Source of the DNA: DASUPK01 sp963743575
GTDB taxonomy: Bacteria; Actinomycetota; Thermoleophilia; Solirubrobacterales; 70-9
Assembly: GCA_963743575.1 (NCBI GenBank)
Contig: CAVUQC010000007.1
Location: 1,116,001 to 1,180,000, forward strand
Direction of reading: 5' to 3'
DNA length: 64,000 nt
The notes below the pieces were generated by a model. It saw only the letters and a program-made list of their open reading frames with translations, searched no databases and was not told the DNA's origin. Numbering within the stretch: position 1 is the first letter of the stretch; every line of letters starts with the position of its first letter. Shown here piece after piece: positions 1 through 8,768 of the stretch. The position numbers were made by a program, and so were the translations under genes.

Positions 1-21
1 CCAGTGCATGAGGAGGCACGC

Positions 22-231
22 ATGGCAGAAGGGACCGTCAAGTGGTTCAGCAACGAGAAGGGGTACGGCTTCATCACGCCCGATGACGGCGGGAAGGACC
101 TCTTCGTCCACTTCTCGAGCATCGACGGGGACGGCTATCGCTCGCTCGACGATGGGGCGAAGGTCAGCTACGAGTCCGAGGAGGGCCCGAAGGGCCCGGT
201 CGCGACGAACGTTTCGCTGACGAGCGGCTAG
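22..231 (+). CDS. csp: Cold-shock protein, CspA family
   Basis: A 69-residue single cold-shock domain that binds single-stranded nucleic acid and acts as an RNA chaperone in the cytoplasm. The sequence shows the family N-terminus (GTVKWFSNEKGYGFI, RNP1-like) and the RNP2-like stretch DLFVHFSSI. Length is typical of the family (65-70 aa). I chose the ATG at 22 because AGGAGG lies at 11-16 with a 5-base spacer; an earlier ATG at 7 overlaps that ribosome site. It stands alone just upstream of tRNA-Asp. The family assignment is certain; whether it is cold-induced cannot be read from the sequence. Confidence 0.95.
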   Translation: MAEGTVKWFSNEKGYGFITPDDGGKDLFVHFSSIDGDGYRSLDDGAKVSYESEEGPKGPVATNVSLTSG

Positions 232-246
232 CCTCCTATGGCCCTC

Positions 247-320
<74 letters not shown>

Positions 321-324
321 TTCC

Positions 325-1485
325 CTACTGGTGCGGCAGGGATGAGCCGGCCAGGAAGAAGAACCAGATCTCGAGCGCGAGGATCCCGAGGATGACGCTC
401 CCCGCCACGACCCTCTCCGGAGCGCTCATGCCGAATCTCGACCTGATGTCCTGAACCCGGTCGCCGCGCTTGGCTCGCTGCCAGGGGGAGGTTTCCCCGG
501 CGAACCTCGGGCGCCCCGTTAGCCGGTCGTACTTCGCGCTCAGCCAGGTCAGGGCGAGGCCGAGGAGGAACTCCAGGACCGCGAGGACCACGAGCACGCT
601 CACCACGCCACGCAGGCTCAGAACCTGCCCCCCCTGCGCCCGGGAGCCGACCCAGATCGCGAGCAGCGGTGCTCCGGTGAAGGTGTTGATTGCCGCCAGT
701 GCCGTCGCCGTGATCAGGAGCATCCGCTTGAGCTCCAGATGCGCCGGGGGCTCCCAGTGCAGCTCGGGCGTCGGCAGGCTGGCTGTCGCCAGTTCGCGCG
801 GATCGAAGTCGGGCTCGAGCCCGATTCCATCCAGGTCGAGATCCAGGGCACTCTCCCCGCCGCTGACCCCGGCCGCCATCGCATCGATCTGCTCGGGAGT
901 GACGCCGCCGGTATGGACCGTGACGGCATTGGGCCGTCCGTCCTGGTGCGCCTGCAGCACCGCGATGCAGCCGCCGACCACGACCGCCGTCTTGCTGGAC
1001 GCGATCCGCTTCGTGGCGAGATCCAGGCCGAAGACGGCCTCGGAGCGGCGATAGAGGCCGACATCGGGCGAGACGACCCACATCGGCCAGGAGGGCCCGA
1101 GGTGGGTGCCCAGCCCGGCGAAGCCGAGGATGCGGCCGTCGCGGTCCCGCACCGGGAACGTGATCCGCGAGCGGAAGAAGGCATGCACGCGGCCTCGCCC
1201 CGAGAGGCGCGCCAGCCCCGAAGCGACGATCTCCTCGGTGGAATAGCCCCGCTCGCGCAGATGCGACATGAGCTCGTCCGGGCCGACAGGCGCGTAGCCG
1301 ACGCCGAAGAGGCGGATCACATTTTTGTCGAGGCCGTGACCGTCGAGAACCGCTCGCGCAGCTTCAGCGCGATCGGAGTCCCAGAGATAGTCCTCGAAGA
1401 ACTCGCCGGCGTCAGCCAGCAGCTCCGCGAGCCGGACTTCCGTGATTGGTTTCTCCTGCGTCTGTTGCATCCCGCCAGTGTTCAT
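325..1485 (-). CDS. DnaG-like (Toprim_N/TOPRIM-derived) membrane protein
   Basis: A 386-residue protein of unknown function. Residues about 25-125 resemble the N-terminal catalytic-core domain of bacterial primase DnaG (AARAVLDGHGL, IRLFGVGYAP, SRITFPVRDRDGRILGFAG). The next part (YRRSEAVFGLDLATKRI, AVVVGGCIAVLQAHQDG) aligns by eye with the start of the DnaG TOPRIM domain, but the catalytic EGYMD-type motif reads GGCIA, so the metal-binding glutamate is missing. After about residue 245 there are three hydrophobic segments that look like membrane helices. No zinc-binding domain or helicase-binding C-terminus is present, so this is not a replicative primase. A nucleotide- or nucleic-acid-sensing membrane protein is possible but unproven. 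A second in-frame ATG five codons in is an alternative start, since GGGAGG abuts the first ATG. Confidence 0.7.
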   Translation of the reverse strand: MNTGGMQQTQEKPITEVRLAELLADAGEFFEDYLWDSDRAEAARAVLDGHGLDKNVIRLFGVGYAPVGPDELMSHLRERGYSTEEIVASGLARLSGRGRVHAFFRSRITFPVRDRDGRILGFAGLGTHLGPSWPMWVVSPDVGLYRRSEAVFGLDLATKRIASSKTAVVVGGCIAVLQAHQDGRPNAVTVHTGGVTPEQIDAMAAGVSGGESALDLDLDGIGLEPDFDPRELATASLPTPELHWEPPAHLELKRMLLITATALAAINTFTGAPLLAIWVGSRAQGGQVLSLRGVVSVLVVLAVLEFLLGLALTWLSAKYDRLTGRPRFAGETSPWQRAKRGDRVQDIRSRFGMSAPERVVAGSVILGILALEIWFFFLAGSSLPHQ

Positions 1486-1559
1486 CCTCCCATGCGCAGT
1501 TGATCGGCACCTAAGGAGGCGGGCGACGGGTGGGATCGTGTCTCCGGGATGCTTAGTGC

Positions 1560-2630
1560 ATGGTCAACGAATCCCAGGTCGTCTATCTGACGCCTCCCCA
1601 GGAGGATCTGCCGCAGGAATTCCAGTCGCGCAACCTCCGCAAGCGCGCGCTGCAGGCCCTTGTGGCGCTGGGACTGCTGGTGGCGGTCTTCCTGCTCGCT
1701 CCTGGGCTCGGCGACGTCCGCGACCTGCTGGTGAAGGCGAAGCCGAGCTGGCTGGCGCTCGCGGTCGCGCTCGAGGGGCTCTCCTTCGTTTCCTACCTGA
1801 TCATGTTCGGACCGATCTTCTGCACCGGCCTGAACTGGAACCGGAGCTGGCAGATCGGAGGGACCGAGCTCGCGATGGGCTCGATCGTTCCCGCCAGCGG
1901 AGCCGGCGGCCTGGCCCTTGGCGCCTGGGTCCTCCACCGTGGCGGCATGGGGGGCGAGCGAATCGCTCGGCGCTCGGTGGCATTCTTCATGATCAAGAGC
2001 GGGGCGAACTTCGCCGCTGTCGCCCTGTTGGGATTCGCACTCGCGATCGGGCTGTTCGGCCCTGACCTCTCGCTCTGGCTGACCGCGCTGCCGGCCTTTC
2101 TGGCTGCCGCCTCGATCGGTCTGGTCGCCATATTGCCGCGCTTCGGTCCGGGCGAGCGGGCTGAGCCTGACGATCCCAGGCTGACCCGTTGGTGGAGCGC
2201 GACGAGGCGGGCGCTGATCGATGGCACCGGTGAGGCGGGGAAGATCCTCCACCGGCGACACCCGGCGGTGATCGCCGGGGCGATCGGCTACTGGGCCTTC
2301 GACAACCTCGTTCTCTGGGCCACCTACCACGCCTTCGGCGCATCGCCGCCGCTCACGGTCATCCTGATGGGCTACCTGATCGGTCAGCTCGGCGGCGCGC
2401 TCCCGCTCCCGGGCGGGATCGGCGGGATCGACCTCGGGCTGATCGGAACGCTGATCGTCTACGGCACCCCGGCCGCAGCCACGGCCGCCGCGGTCCTCGC
2501 CTACCGGATCATCCTCTTCTGGCTACCGCTGGTCGTGGGCGGGATCGCGTTCTGGATGCTCCGCCGGGATATGCCAAGTGGTCAGGAGTTCGCCACCTGC
2601 GCCCCCGCCATCGCCGCCCAATCCGCCTAG
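1560..2630 (+). CDS. YbhN/UPF0104-family flippase-like integral membrane protein
   Basis: A 356-residue polytopic membrane protein with about eight hydrophobic segments. The C-terminal part carries the family signature GGALPLPGGIGGIDLGL, found in the transmembrane domain of lysylphosphatidylglycerol synthase MprF and in the stand-alone UPF0104/YbhN family. Known members flip or supply lipids (aminoacyl phospholipid, or other lipid-linked substrates); the substrate here cannot be read. There is no soluble synthase domain. It diverges from the DnaG-like gene and converges with the beta-helix protein, its stop being 4 bases from that stop. TAAGGAGG at 1512-1519 is too far from the ATG at 1560 to be its ribosome site, so the start is moderately sure. 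Confidence 0.85.
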   Translation: MVNESQVVYLTPPQEDLPQEFQSRNLRKRALQALVALGLLVAVFLLAPGLGDVRDLLVKAKPSWLALAVALEGLSFVSYLIMFGPIFCTGLNWNRSWQIGGTELAMGSIVPASGAGGLALGAWVLHRGGMGGERIARRSVAFFMIKSGANFAAVALLGFALAIGLFGPDLSLWLTALPAFLAAASIGLVAILPRFGPGERAEPDDPRLTRWWSATRRALIDGTGEAGKILHRRHPAVIAGAIGYWAFDNLVLWATYHAFGASPPLTVILMGYLIGQLGGALPLPGGIGGIDLGLIGTLIVYGTPAAATAAAVLAYRIILFWLPLVVGGIAFWMLRRDMPSGQEFATCAPAIAAQSA

Positions 2631-2634
2631 GCGT

Positions 2635-5331
2635 CTACTTCTTCTTTTTCTTGCACTTCTTCTTGGCCGCCGAGGCCTGGCCCTTCTTGGCCTTCTTGCA
2701 CTTCTTCTTCGCCGGCGCGGTGGTCGGCGGAGCAGGGACCGGAAGCTTCACGGTGAAGTTGCGTGTCGCAATCGACCCGACATTGCCGACGCCGTCCGTC
2801 CCACGGATCTGCACGGTGTGAGCCCCCTCGGCCAGTGACGAGACCGCAAGTGGTGACGTACATGCGGCGAACGACCCACCGTCGAGCTTGCATTGGAACG
2901 TGCCGGGCTCATTGGCGCTGAAGCCGATCGACGCGCTCGTGGTGTCGATGGTGGCGCCCTCACCGGGAGCGGAGGTGAAGGAGACAACGGGACCCGTTGT
3001 GTCGACGGTGAAGGCGCGGGTGACCGGTGCGCCGGTGTCGGGGCCGAGGCCCGGGTTCGACGAGGTCTGGAGGCCGCGCACGGTGAAGGCGTGTGGACCG
3101 TCCGGGAGGTCCGTCGATGAGGTGAAGCCGCCCGAGCAGGGGCTGAATACGTCCCCATCCATCTTGCACTCGAAGGTGACCCCCGATTCGGGCGAGCTGA
3201 AACCGAATGTAGGGGTCGGGTCCGCCGTCGAGGTTCCCTCGGCCGGGCCGGCGGCGATAAATGTGGTGGGGTGAAGGACGCACGAGCCGCCACCGACCGC
3301 CACTGCGGTCGCCATCTCTGAGCTGTTGCTCGAGCTATCGGTCTCGTTCGCCGTGACGCACTGCCCGGCTGGGAGCGAGGGAAGGGGGATGCTCCAGGTT
3401 CCACTGGCCACCACCGTCGAACCGAGTGACGCTCTGACATCCCCGTGGCTCGTGTAGGTCGTGTACGCAAAGATCGCATCGCCGTCGTCGCCCGTCCCGG
3501 ACAGCGTGGTGCTGGTGGCGCTCAGCCCGGCGGGAGCCTGGATCCCGTTGTTGGCGAAGCCGTTGTTCGGGTTGCCCTGGCCGTTGCCGCTGATGTCGAA
3601 GAAGAGGTCGCCGGCGCCGCTGCCGTTGTTCTTCCCGACGTTGCGCAGAACCTGAACGCCGCTGCCCCCCTGGTTGAAGGAGATCGCATCATGGCCGCTG
3701 TTCGAGATGACGTTCTCGGATGCCGAGTCGGATCCGCCGATGACGTCGCCCGTATGCCCGTTGCTGCCGCCCAGCAGGATGCCCCAGCCGGCGTCTGGCT
3801 CAGGAGTTCCCGTCGACGAGGTGCCGATGAAGTTCCCCTGGATCGTGTCTCCGCTCGACCCGCCGGTCAGGAAGATTGCCGCAGGACCGCTGAGACCGCC
3901 ATCGCCCACGGTCGTGACGTTTCCGATCGTATTCGCCTCGCCCGCGTTCACCCCGCCCACTTGATAGTTGGTGCCACCCATGATCTCGAGCCCCGACTCG
4001 CCGGAGATGTTGAATGCCTGTCCCGACGGCCCGACCCCGATCAGGTTCCCCTGGATGCTCGTCCCACCGTTGGGCTGGGCGATGATCGTGACGCCGTTCC
4101 CACCCAGGTGGTTGTTGGTGATCATGCCCCCGTCTCCGATGAAGAGGATCCCGCTGCCCTTCGCCGGCGCGCTGGTGGTGTTCTTGATCGAACTGGTGCC
4201 GGCCGCGTTCACCCCGATGTAGTTGTTGACGACGCTGACGCTGTTCGATTGCGAGGTGCTGATCCCGCCGCCGTCGTTCCCGGCGATGTAATTGCGCTTA
4301 GTGTTTGCGTTTGCCCCGATCGTCGTGCCGAGCCCATTGTCGACGGAGATGCCGCTGCCGCCGTTGCCCTGGTCAGAGGTGCCGTTCAGGCCGAGCCCGA
4401 TGAAGTTGCCGTAGACCTTGGTGTTGGTCGGGCCCGGGCCGCCGCCGCCGATGTCAATCCCGTCGCCGGACAGGTTGACGATCAGATTGCAGGCGCCGTC
4501 GCAGCTCCCCGCGTTGGCCGTGTCGCCGCCGATCGTGTCGGGGGTGGTTGGCTGTCCGTTCACCAGGATCCCGGTGGTCCCTGGATCCGCTACGGCGCTT
4601 CCGTCTGGCAGTGCGCCGATGTAGTTGCCCTCGATCGTGTTGTTGCCGCCGTTCACGGTCGTGATCGCGTCGCCGGTGTTCTGCGCGAACACGTTGCGCA
4701 TGGCGGCGGTGGTCCCGCCGATGACGTCGCCGGTCGCCCCGGCCCCGGTGTTGACGCCGTCGGCATTCCCGTCCAGGGTGGTTCCGCCGTCAACGGCCAC
4801 CCCGAACCACGATCCCGTGACCGTCAGGTTCAGGAACCCGTTGCCGTTGATGGCGGCACCCGGCGCCCCGGTGAAGGCGATCCCGCTGATCGAGACGTTG
4901 TTCGCACCGATCTCGAAGGTGTTGTTCCCGGCGGTCTTGTCGACCTGGACGCAGGGCTTCGGCGCCGCGGTGGTGCCGCAATTCCCGCCGATGATGTCGA
5001 CCGGGTCGCTGATGGTGATGTCGCCGTTCGCGCCCGTGCTGAGCGTGGACTGAATGCCGCCGTTGTACTCCACCGGTTCGAAGGCGATCGTGTCCCTTGT
5101 GCCGGTACTGGCGTTGGAGTGCTCGATCGCCGACCGCAGGCTGCAGTCTCCGATGCCCACGTCGGTGCAAAACTGACCGGTCGCGTCGGTGGCGTTGTCG
5201 ACTGTGTAGGTGGCTGCGAAAGCCGACGGCGCGTAGAGGACCGCCGCCGCGAGTCCGAGCAGCACGACGAGCCGCAGAGGCTTCAGAAGTCTTCCGTCCC
5301 GCCGGCGCATCCGTCTTCCCCACGCACGCAT
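2635..5331 (-). CDS. Secreted CSLREA/right-handed beta-helix protein with Ig-like repeats
   Basis: An 898-residue exported protein. A twin-Arg-containing basic N-terminus and hydrophobic segment (about residues 18-39, ending SAFA) form a signal peptide. Residues about 40-75 contain the CSLREA-type N-terminal motif (GDCSLRSAIEHSN). Residues about 80-600 are rich in N/G/I repeats such as NTIEGNYIG and NYIGVN, typical of pectate-lyase-like parallel beta-helices (NosD type). Residues about 690-865 hold two bacterial Ig-like modules, each with an FECKMDG or FQCKLDG core. The C-terminus is a Lys/Cys-rich tail of about 25 residues. Likely a surface or released carbohydrate-interacting protein; no catalytic residues can be assigned. 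The lysine-rich tail recurs in other secreted proteins of this window. Confidence 0.85.
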   Translation of the reverse strand: MRAWGRRMRRRDGRLLKPLRLVVLLGLAAAVLYAPSAFAATYTVDNATDATGQFCTDVGIGDCSLRSAIEHSNASTGTRDTIAFEPVEYNGGIQSTLSTGANGDITISDPVDIIGGNCGTTAAPKPCVQVDKTAGNNTFEIGANNVSISGIAFTGAPGAAINGNGFLNLTVTGSWFGVAVDGGTTLDGNADGVNTGAGATGDVIGGTTAAMRNVFAQNTGDAITTVNGGNNTIEGNYIGALPDGSAVADPGTTGILVNGQPTTPDTIGGDTANAGSCDGACNLIVNLSGDGIDIGGGGPGPTNTKVYGNFIGLGLNGTSDQGNGGSGISVDNGLGTTIGANANTKRNYIAGNDGGGISTSQSNSVSVVNNYIGVNAAGTSSIKNTTSAPAKGSGILFIGDGGMITNNHLGGNGVTIIAQPNGGTSIQGNLIGVGPSGQAFNISGESGLEIMGGTNYQVGGVNAGEANTIGNVTTVGDGGLSGPAAIFLTGGSSGDTIQGNFIGTSSTGTPEPDAGWGILLGGSNGHTGDVIGGSDSASENVISNSGHDAISFNQGGSGVQVLRNVGKNNGSGAGDLFFDISGNGQGNPNNGFANNGIQAPAGLSATSTTLSGTGDDGDAIFAYTTYTSHGDVRASLGSTVVASGTWSIPLPSLPAGQCVTANETDSSSNSSEMATAVAVGGGSCVLHPTTFIAAGPAEGTSTADPTPTFGFSSPESGVTFECKMDGDVFSPCSGGFTSSTDLPDGPHAFTVRGLQTSSNPGLGPDTGAPVTRAFTVDTTGPVVSFTSAPGEGATIDTTSASIGFSANEPGTFQCKLDGGSFAACTSPLAVSSLAEGAHTVQIRGTDGVGNVGSIATRNFTVKLPVPAPPTTAPAKKKCKKAKKGQASAAKKKCKKKKK

Positions 5332-5389
5332 CCGGGAGCAAAGTAGACCTTGGGCCGGTCGCGAACATCAGGAGTTTTCCGCAGCCCGG

Positions 5390-7084
5390 ATGGGTGAAAC
5401 TGCGCCGGTCATGCGTCCAGTCCGTGTCGCCCTGATCGCCCTCGCCCTCGCCCTTGCCGCCGGGACTCCCGCCGCAGCTCAGGCATGCGATCGGGGTTCG
5501 TTCAATCCCGCCGACCAGCCGCCCTTCGGAGGCGAGACGGTCACGCTTTCCGATCCGCTGCCGCAGGGGGCGAGGATTCCGGGCTTCGTGCTGACCCCGG
5601 GCCGCGCGACCGCGATCGCGACCGGCGCCCTCACCCCCAGCGGGTCGGTGCGCCACTTCGAGGCGAGGGCTCGCACGGGCTCCGGCCTCCCGCGCCAGTG
5701 GCAGGTGGACTACTTCGACGCGAGCGGCTCAGACGTCGGCCAGGTCGTGATCGACGATGCGGGCGGCTGCGTCGTCGAGAGGTGGACCGGCACCCAAGTC
5801 GACACGAAGCTGGCCCGCGGCTACCACGGCGCCGTCTCCGGCGACGTCAACCACCTCTGGATCTGGCTGCCGCTCTGCGTCCTCTTCCTGGCGCCCTTCG
5901 TCGATCCGCGCCGCCCGCTGCGGTTGATCCATCTCGACCTGCTCGCGCTGCTCGGCTTCAGCGTGTCTCTCGCCTTCTTCAACCACGCCGAGATCGAGGC
6001 GTCGGTCGGGCTGCTCTATCCGGTGCTGGCCTACGTCTTCGTGCGGATGCTGGTCGCGGGGTTTCGTCCGGTGGAGACGAGGGACCGCCTCCTGCCGTTC
6101 GCTCCGCGGGGCCTGCTGGTCGCGGGCATCGTCGCGCTGGTCGCCTTCCACACCGTCTACATCGCGCGGGACGGGAAGGTGATCGACGTCGGGCTCGCGG
6201 GGGTCATCGGGGCCGACCGGCTCGTCAGGGGGGATGAGGTCTACGGTCAGGGCGCGTCATCGGGCATGCCGATCCGGGGCGACGTCTACGGGCCGGTCAA
6301 CTATCTGGCCTACGTCCCGTTCGAGCAGGCCTTCCCCTGGAGCGGGAACTGGGACGAGGTCTCGGCCGCGCGCGCGGCGGCGCTCGGCTTCGAGCTGCTC
6401 ACAGCCCTGGCCCTGTTCGCTCTGGGGCGCCGGGTGCGGGCCGGTCCGGAGGGGAGCACCCTGGGGATCTCGCTGGCCTACGCCTGGCTCGCCTTCCCGT
6501 TCACGATGTACACGCTCGGCTCGAGCTTCAACGACGGGCTGGTCGCCCTGCTGGTCGTCTGCGGTCTGCTCGTGCTCTCCTCGCCACCGGCCCGAGGGGC
6601 CCTCGCGGCGCTGGCGGGACTGACCAAGTTCGGGCCGCTGATCCTCGCCCCGCTCTTCGCCGCGGGCCATGGCGAGCGGAGGCCGCGCGCGCTGATCCTC
6701 TTCACCCTGGCCTTCCTCATCACCGCGGCCGTCGTGACGATCCCGCTTCTGCCGGACGGCGGCTTCCGCGAGCTCTATGACCGCACGCTCGGTTACCAGG
6801 CCTCGCGCGGTTCGCCGTTCAGCGTCTGGGGACAGGCGCCGTCGCTGCACTTCCTGCAGACCCTGAGCAAAGTGTTCGCGCTTGGGCTGGCGGTCCTCTT
6901 CTTCTTCGTGCCCGCGCGCCGCTCCACGGCGCAGGTCGCGGCACTCGGCGCGGTGCTGCTGGTCGCGATTCAGGTCACGGCGAATCACTGGTTCTATCCC
7001 TACGTGATCTGGTTCGCTCCGCTTGTGCTGGTGGCCCTGTTCGCACAGCGCAGGGGCCCGGAGCCGGAGATCCCTCACGCTTGA
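5390..7084 (+). CDS. Secretion-signal-bearing polytopic membrane protein, glycosyltransferase-87-like
   Basis: A 564-residue protein. A signal peptide (hydrophobic stretch ending GTPAAAQA) precedes an extracytoplasmic domain of about 130 residues with two cysteines (ACDRG, GGCVV). About ten to eleven hydrophobic segments follow. The layout and features (RGDVYGPVNYLAYVPFEQAFPW, SSFNDGLVALLVV, GLTKFGPLILAP) resemble GT-C fold mannosyltransferase-like membrane proteins of actinobacteria (GT87/DUF2029), which use polyprenyl-phosphate sugars. The substrate is unknown. An ATG at 5411 gives a cleaner signal peptide (MRPVRVALI) and is an alternative start; neither has a strong ribosome site. Confidence 0.65.
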   Translation: MGETAPVMRPVRVALIALALALAAGTPAAAQACDRGSFNPADQPPFGGETVTLSDPLPQGARIPGFVLTPGRATAIATGALTPSGSVRHFEARARTGSGLPRQWQVDYFDASGSDVGQVVIDDAGGCVVERWTGTQVDTKLARGYHGAVSGDVNHLWIWLPLCVLFLAPFVDPRRPLRLIHLDLLALLGFSVSLAFFNHAEIEASVGLLYPVLAYVFVRMLVAGFRPVETRDRLLPFAPRGLLVAGIVALVAFHTVYIARDGKVIDVGLAGVIGADRLVRGDEVYGQGASSGMPIRGDVYGPVNYLAYVPFEQAFPWSGNWDEVSAARAAALGFELLTALALFALGRRVRAGPEGSTLGISLAYAWLAFPFTMYTLGSSFNDGLVALLVVCGLLVLSSPPARGALAALAGLTKFGPLILAPLFAAGHGERRPRALILFTLAFLITAAVVTIPLLPDGGFRELYDRTLGYQASRGSPFSVWGQAPSLHFLQTLSKVFALGLAVLFFFVPARRSTAQVAALGAVLLVAIQVTANHWFYPYVIWFAPLVLVALFAQRRGPEPEIPHA

Positions 7085-7190
7085 GCACGCACGAATTCGA
7101 CAGCCGGTCGAGGGCTCTTCGGCGATCTTTCGACATCGGGCCAAGGATCCGCTTGCGCTCCGAGCGGACAATTTCCTCATGACGGGAGCG

Positions 7191-7925
7191 ATGAGACAGG
7201 TGGTCGCGTTCGGAGGCGGCGGGTTCTCGCAGGAGTCCGGGAACCCTCTGCTTGACGACTACGTCCTCGGCCTCACGGGGACGGCGGATCCGCGCGTCTG
7301 TTTCCTGCCGACGGCGAGCGGCGACGCGGACCACTACGTCGTTCGCTTTTACAACGCGTTCCGCGACCGCGCCCGGGCCTCGCACATCAGCCTCTTCCGG
7401 CGCGAGCGGGGGGTGCCCGACATCCGCTCCCACCTGCTGGCGCAGGACGTGATCTACGTGGGCGGCGGGAGCCTGATCAGCCTGCTCGGTGTGTGGCGGG
7501 CGCACGGAATCGACTCGATCCTGCGCGAGGCCTACGAGGCCGGGGTGATCCTCTGCGGTCTCTCGGCCGGCTCGCTGTGCTGGTTCGCCGACGCGGTCAG
7601 CGGCTACCACGACGAGGTCAACCGCGTTCCCGGTCTCGGCTTTCTTCCGCATTCGAACGCGGTGCACTACTGCGACGGGTCGAGGCGCGGTGCGTTCCAT
7701 CGCCACCTTCTGGAGGGGATGCCGGCGGGCTTCGCCGCCGAGGACGGCGCCGCGCTGCGCTTCGTGGGCGACGAGCTGGTCGAGGTGGTGGCCTCCCGCC
7801 CGGAGGCGAGGGCATACAAGCTGGAGCGACGGGGGAGCCAGATCTTCGAGACGAGGCTGGCCACCCGGTATCTGGGCGCGGAGGCCCCGGAGAACGTCGT
7901 CCCGCTCGTGCGCCAGGCAGCCTAG
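7191..7925 (+). CDS. Peptidase E-like / S51 family peptidase (copy 1)
   Basis: A 244-residue cytoplasmic protein of the S51 family (dipeptidase E, cyanophycinase relatives). It shows the N-terminal GGGGFSQE motif, the segment GGGSLISLLGVWRAHGID, and the nucleophile elbow GLSAGSLCWF with the presumed catalytic Ser. Family members cleave Asp-X dipeptides or related beta-aspartyl bonds; the exact substrate is not readable. The start at 7191 matches the usual MRQ opening of relatives; an ATG at 7179 is also possible and neither ribosome site is strong. A paralogue follows after 9 bases, so the two are probably co-transcribed. Confidence 0.85.
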   Translation: MRQVVAFGGGGFSQESGNPLLDDYVLGLTGTADPRVCFLPTASGDADHYVVRFYNAFRDRARASHISLFRRERGVPDIRSHLLAQDVIYVGGGSLISLLGVWRAHGIDSILREAYEAGVILCGLSAGSLCWFADAVSGYHDEVNRVPGLGFLPHSNAVHYCDGSRRGAFHRHLLEGMPAGFAAEDGAALRFVGDELVEVVASRPEARAYKLERRGSQIFETRLATRYLGAEAPENVVPLVRQAA

Positions 7926-7934
7926 GCTGACCCT

Positions 7935-8756
7935 GTGAAAGCCAGGCGCCGCATCCTCGCCCTCGGCGGCCATGACTTCGACCGCCGTGCGGGGAACGAC
8001 GCCATCTGCGACCTGATCGTCGACCTCGCCGACTCGCCACGCCCCAAGGTCTGTCTGCTGCCCACGGCGAGCGGCGACCCCGAGGAACAGATCGCTCGCT
8101 TCCGGCGCGCCTTCGCCGAGCGCGACTGTGTGCCGCAGGCGATCTCCCTCTTCCGTCTCGGCGAGAACCCTGTGGACCTGCGCGAGGAGCTCCTCAATCA
8201 GGACGTGATCTACGCCGGCGGCGGCAGCATGATGAACCTGATCGCGGTCTGGCGTGCGCACGGCCTCGACGAGATCCTGCGGGAGTGCTGGGACGAGGGG
8301 ATCCTGATCGTCGGCCAGAGCGCCGGGGCGATGTGCTGGTTCGCTGGCGGCATCACGAGCTCACAGGGCGATCCCGCCGTCGCGAGCGGTTTCGGAGTGC
8401 TGCCGGGCAGCCTCTGCGTCCACTACCTGAGCGAGCCGGTGCGACGGCGCCGGTTCCTGCGGGCGATCGCGACCGGGGAGCTGGAGCCCGGCCTGGGGCT
8501 CGAGGATCAGGCCGGGGCCCTCTTCGAGGACACCGAGCTCTCCGAGACCGTCACCGCGCGCGAGGGCGCCGCCGTCTGGAAGGTGACTCCGGAGAACGCC
8601 AGCGCGCGGGAGGCGGAGCTCACCTCCCGTCAGCTGGAGGACAGCCGCCCGCCGATCAACGGCGCCCGCGCGGACATCCTCGAGCTGCGCCAGACCCTCG
8701 CCACGCGCGCAGCGCGACGCCGGGCGCACCGTCGGCGCCCGGGCAGGCTCGACTGA
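7935..8756 (+). CDS. Peptidase E-like / S51 family peptidase (copy 2)
   Basis: A 273-residue paralogue of the preceding gene, starting at GTG 9 bases behind its stop. It keeps the same architecture: ILALGGHDF at the N-terminus, CLLPTASGDPEEQI, DVIYAGGGSMMNLIAVWRAHG, and the nucleophile elbow GQSAGAMCWF. It differs in a longer, Arg-rich C-terminal tail (about 25 residues, TRAARRRAHRRRPGR). The pair looks like an old tandem duplication, since identity is concentrated around the motifs. Possible role in peptide or cyanophycin-like dipeptide turnover; no cyanophycin synthetase is visible in the window. It converges with the lipoprotein gene 12 bases downstream. Confidence 0.85.
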   Translation: MKARRRILALGGHDFDRRAGNDAICDLIVDLADSPRPKVCLLPTASGDPEEQIARFRRAFAERDCVPQAISLFRLGENPVDLREELLNQDVIYAGGGSMMNLIAVWRAHGLDEILRECWDEGILIVGQSAGAMCWFAGGITSSQGDPAVASGFGVLPGSLCVHYLSEPVRRRRFLRAIATGELEPGLGLEDQAGALFEDTELSETVTAREGAAVWKVTPENASAREAELTSRQLEDSRPPINGARADILELRQTLATRAARRRAHRRRPGRLD

Positions 8757-8768
8757 ACGGCTGTAGCG

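Noticed and set aside
4200..5000. Considered as tandem DNA repeats in the beta-helix gene
   Set aside because: Similarity is at protein pattern level (NxIxGNxIG); no exact DNA repeat unit.
3445..5346. Long plus-strand open frame antisense to the beta-helix protein
   Set aside because: High GC keeps antisense frames open; composition is repetitive Asp/Val/Arg without domains, and the minus-strand frame has signal peptide and known modules.
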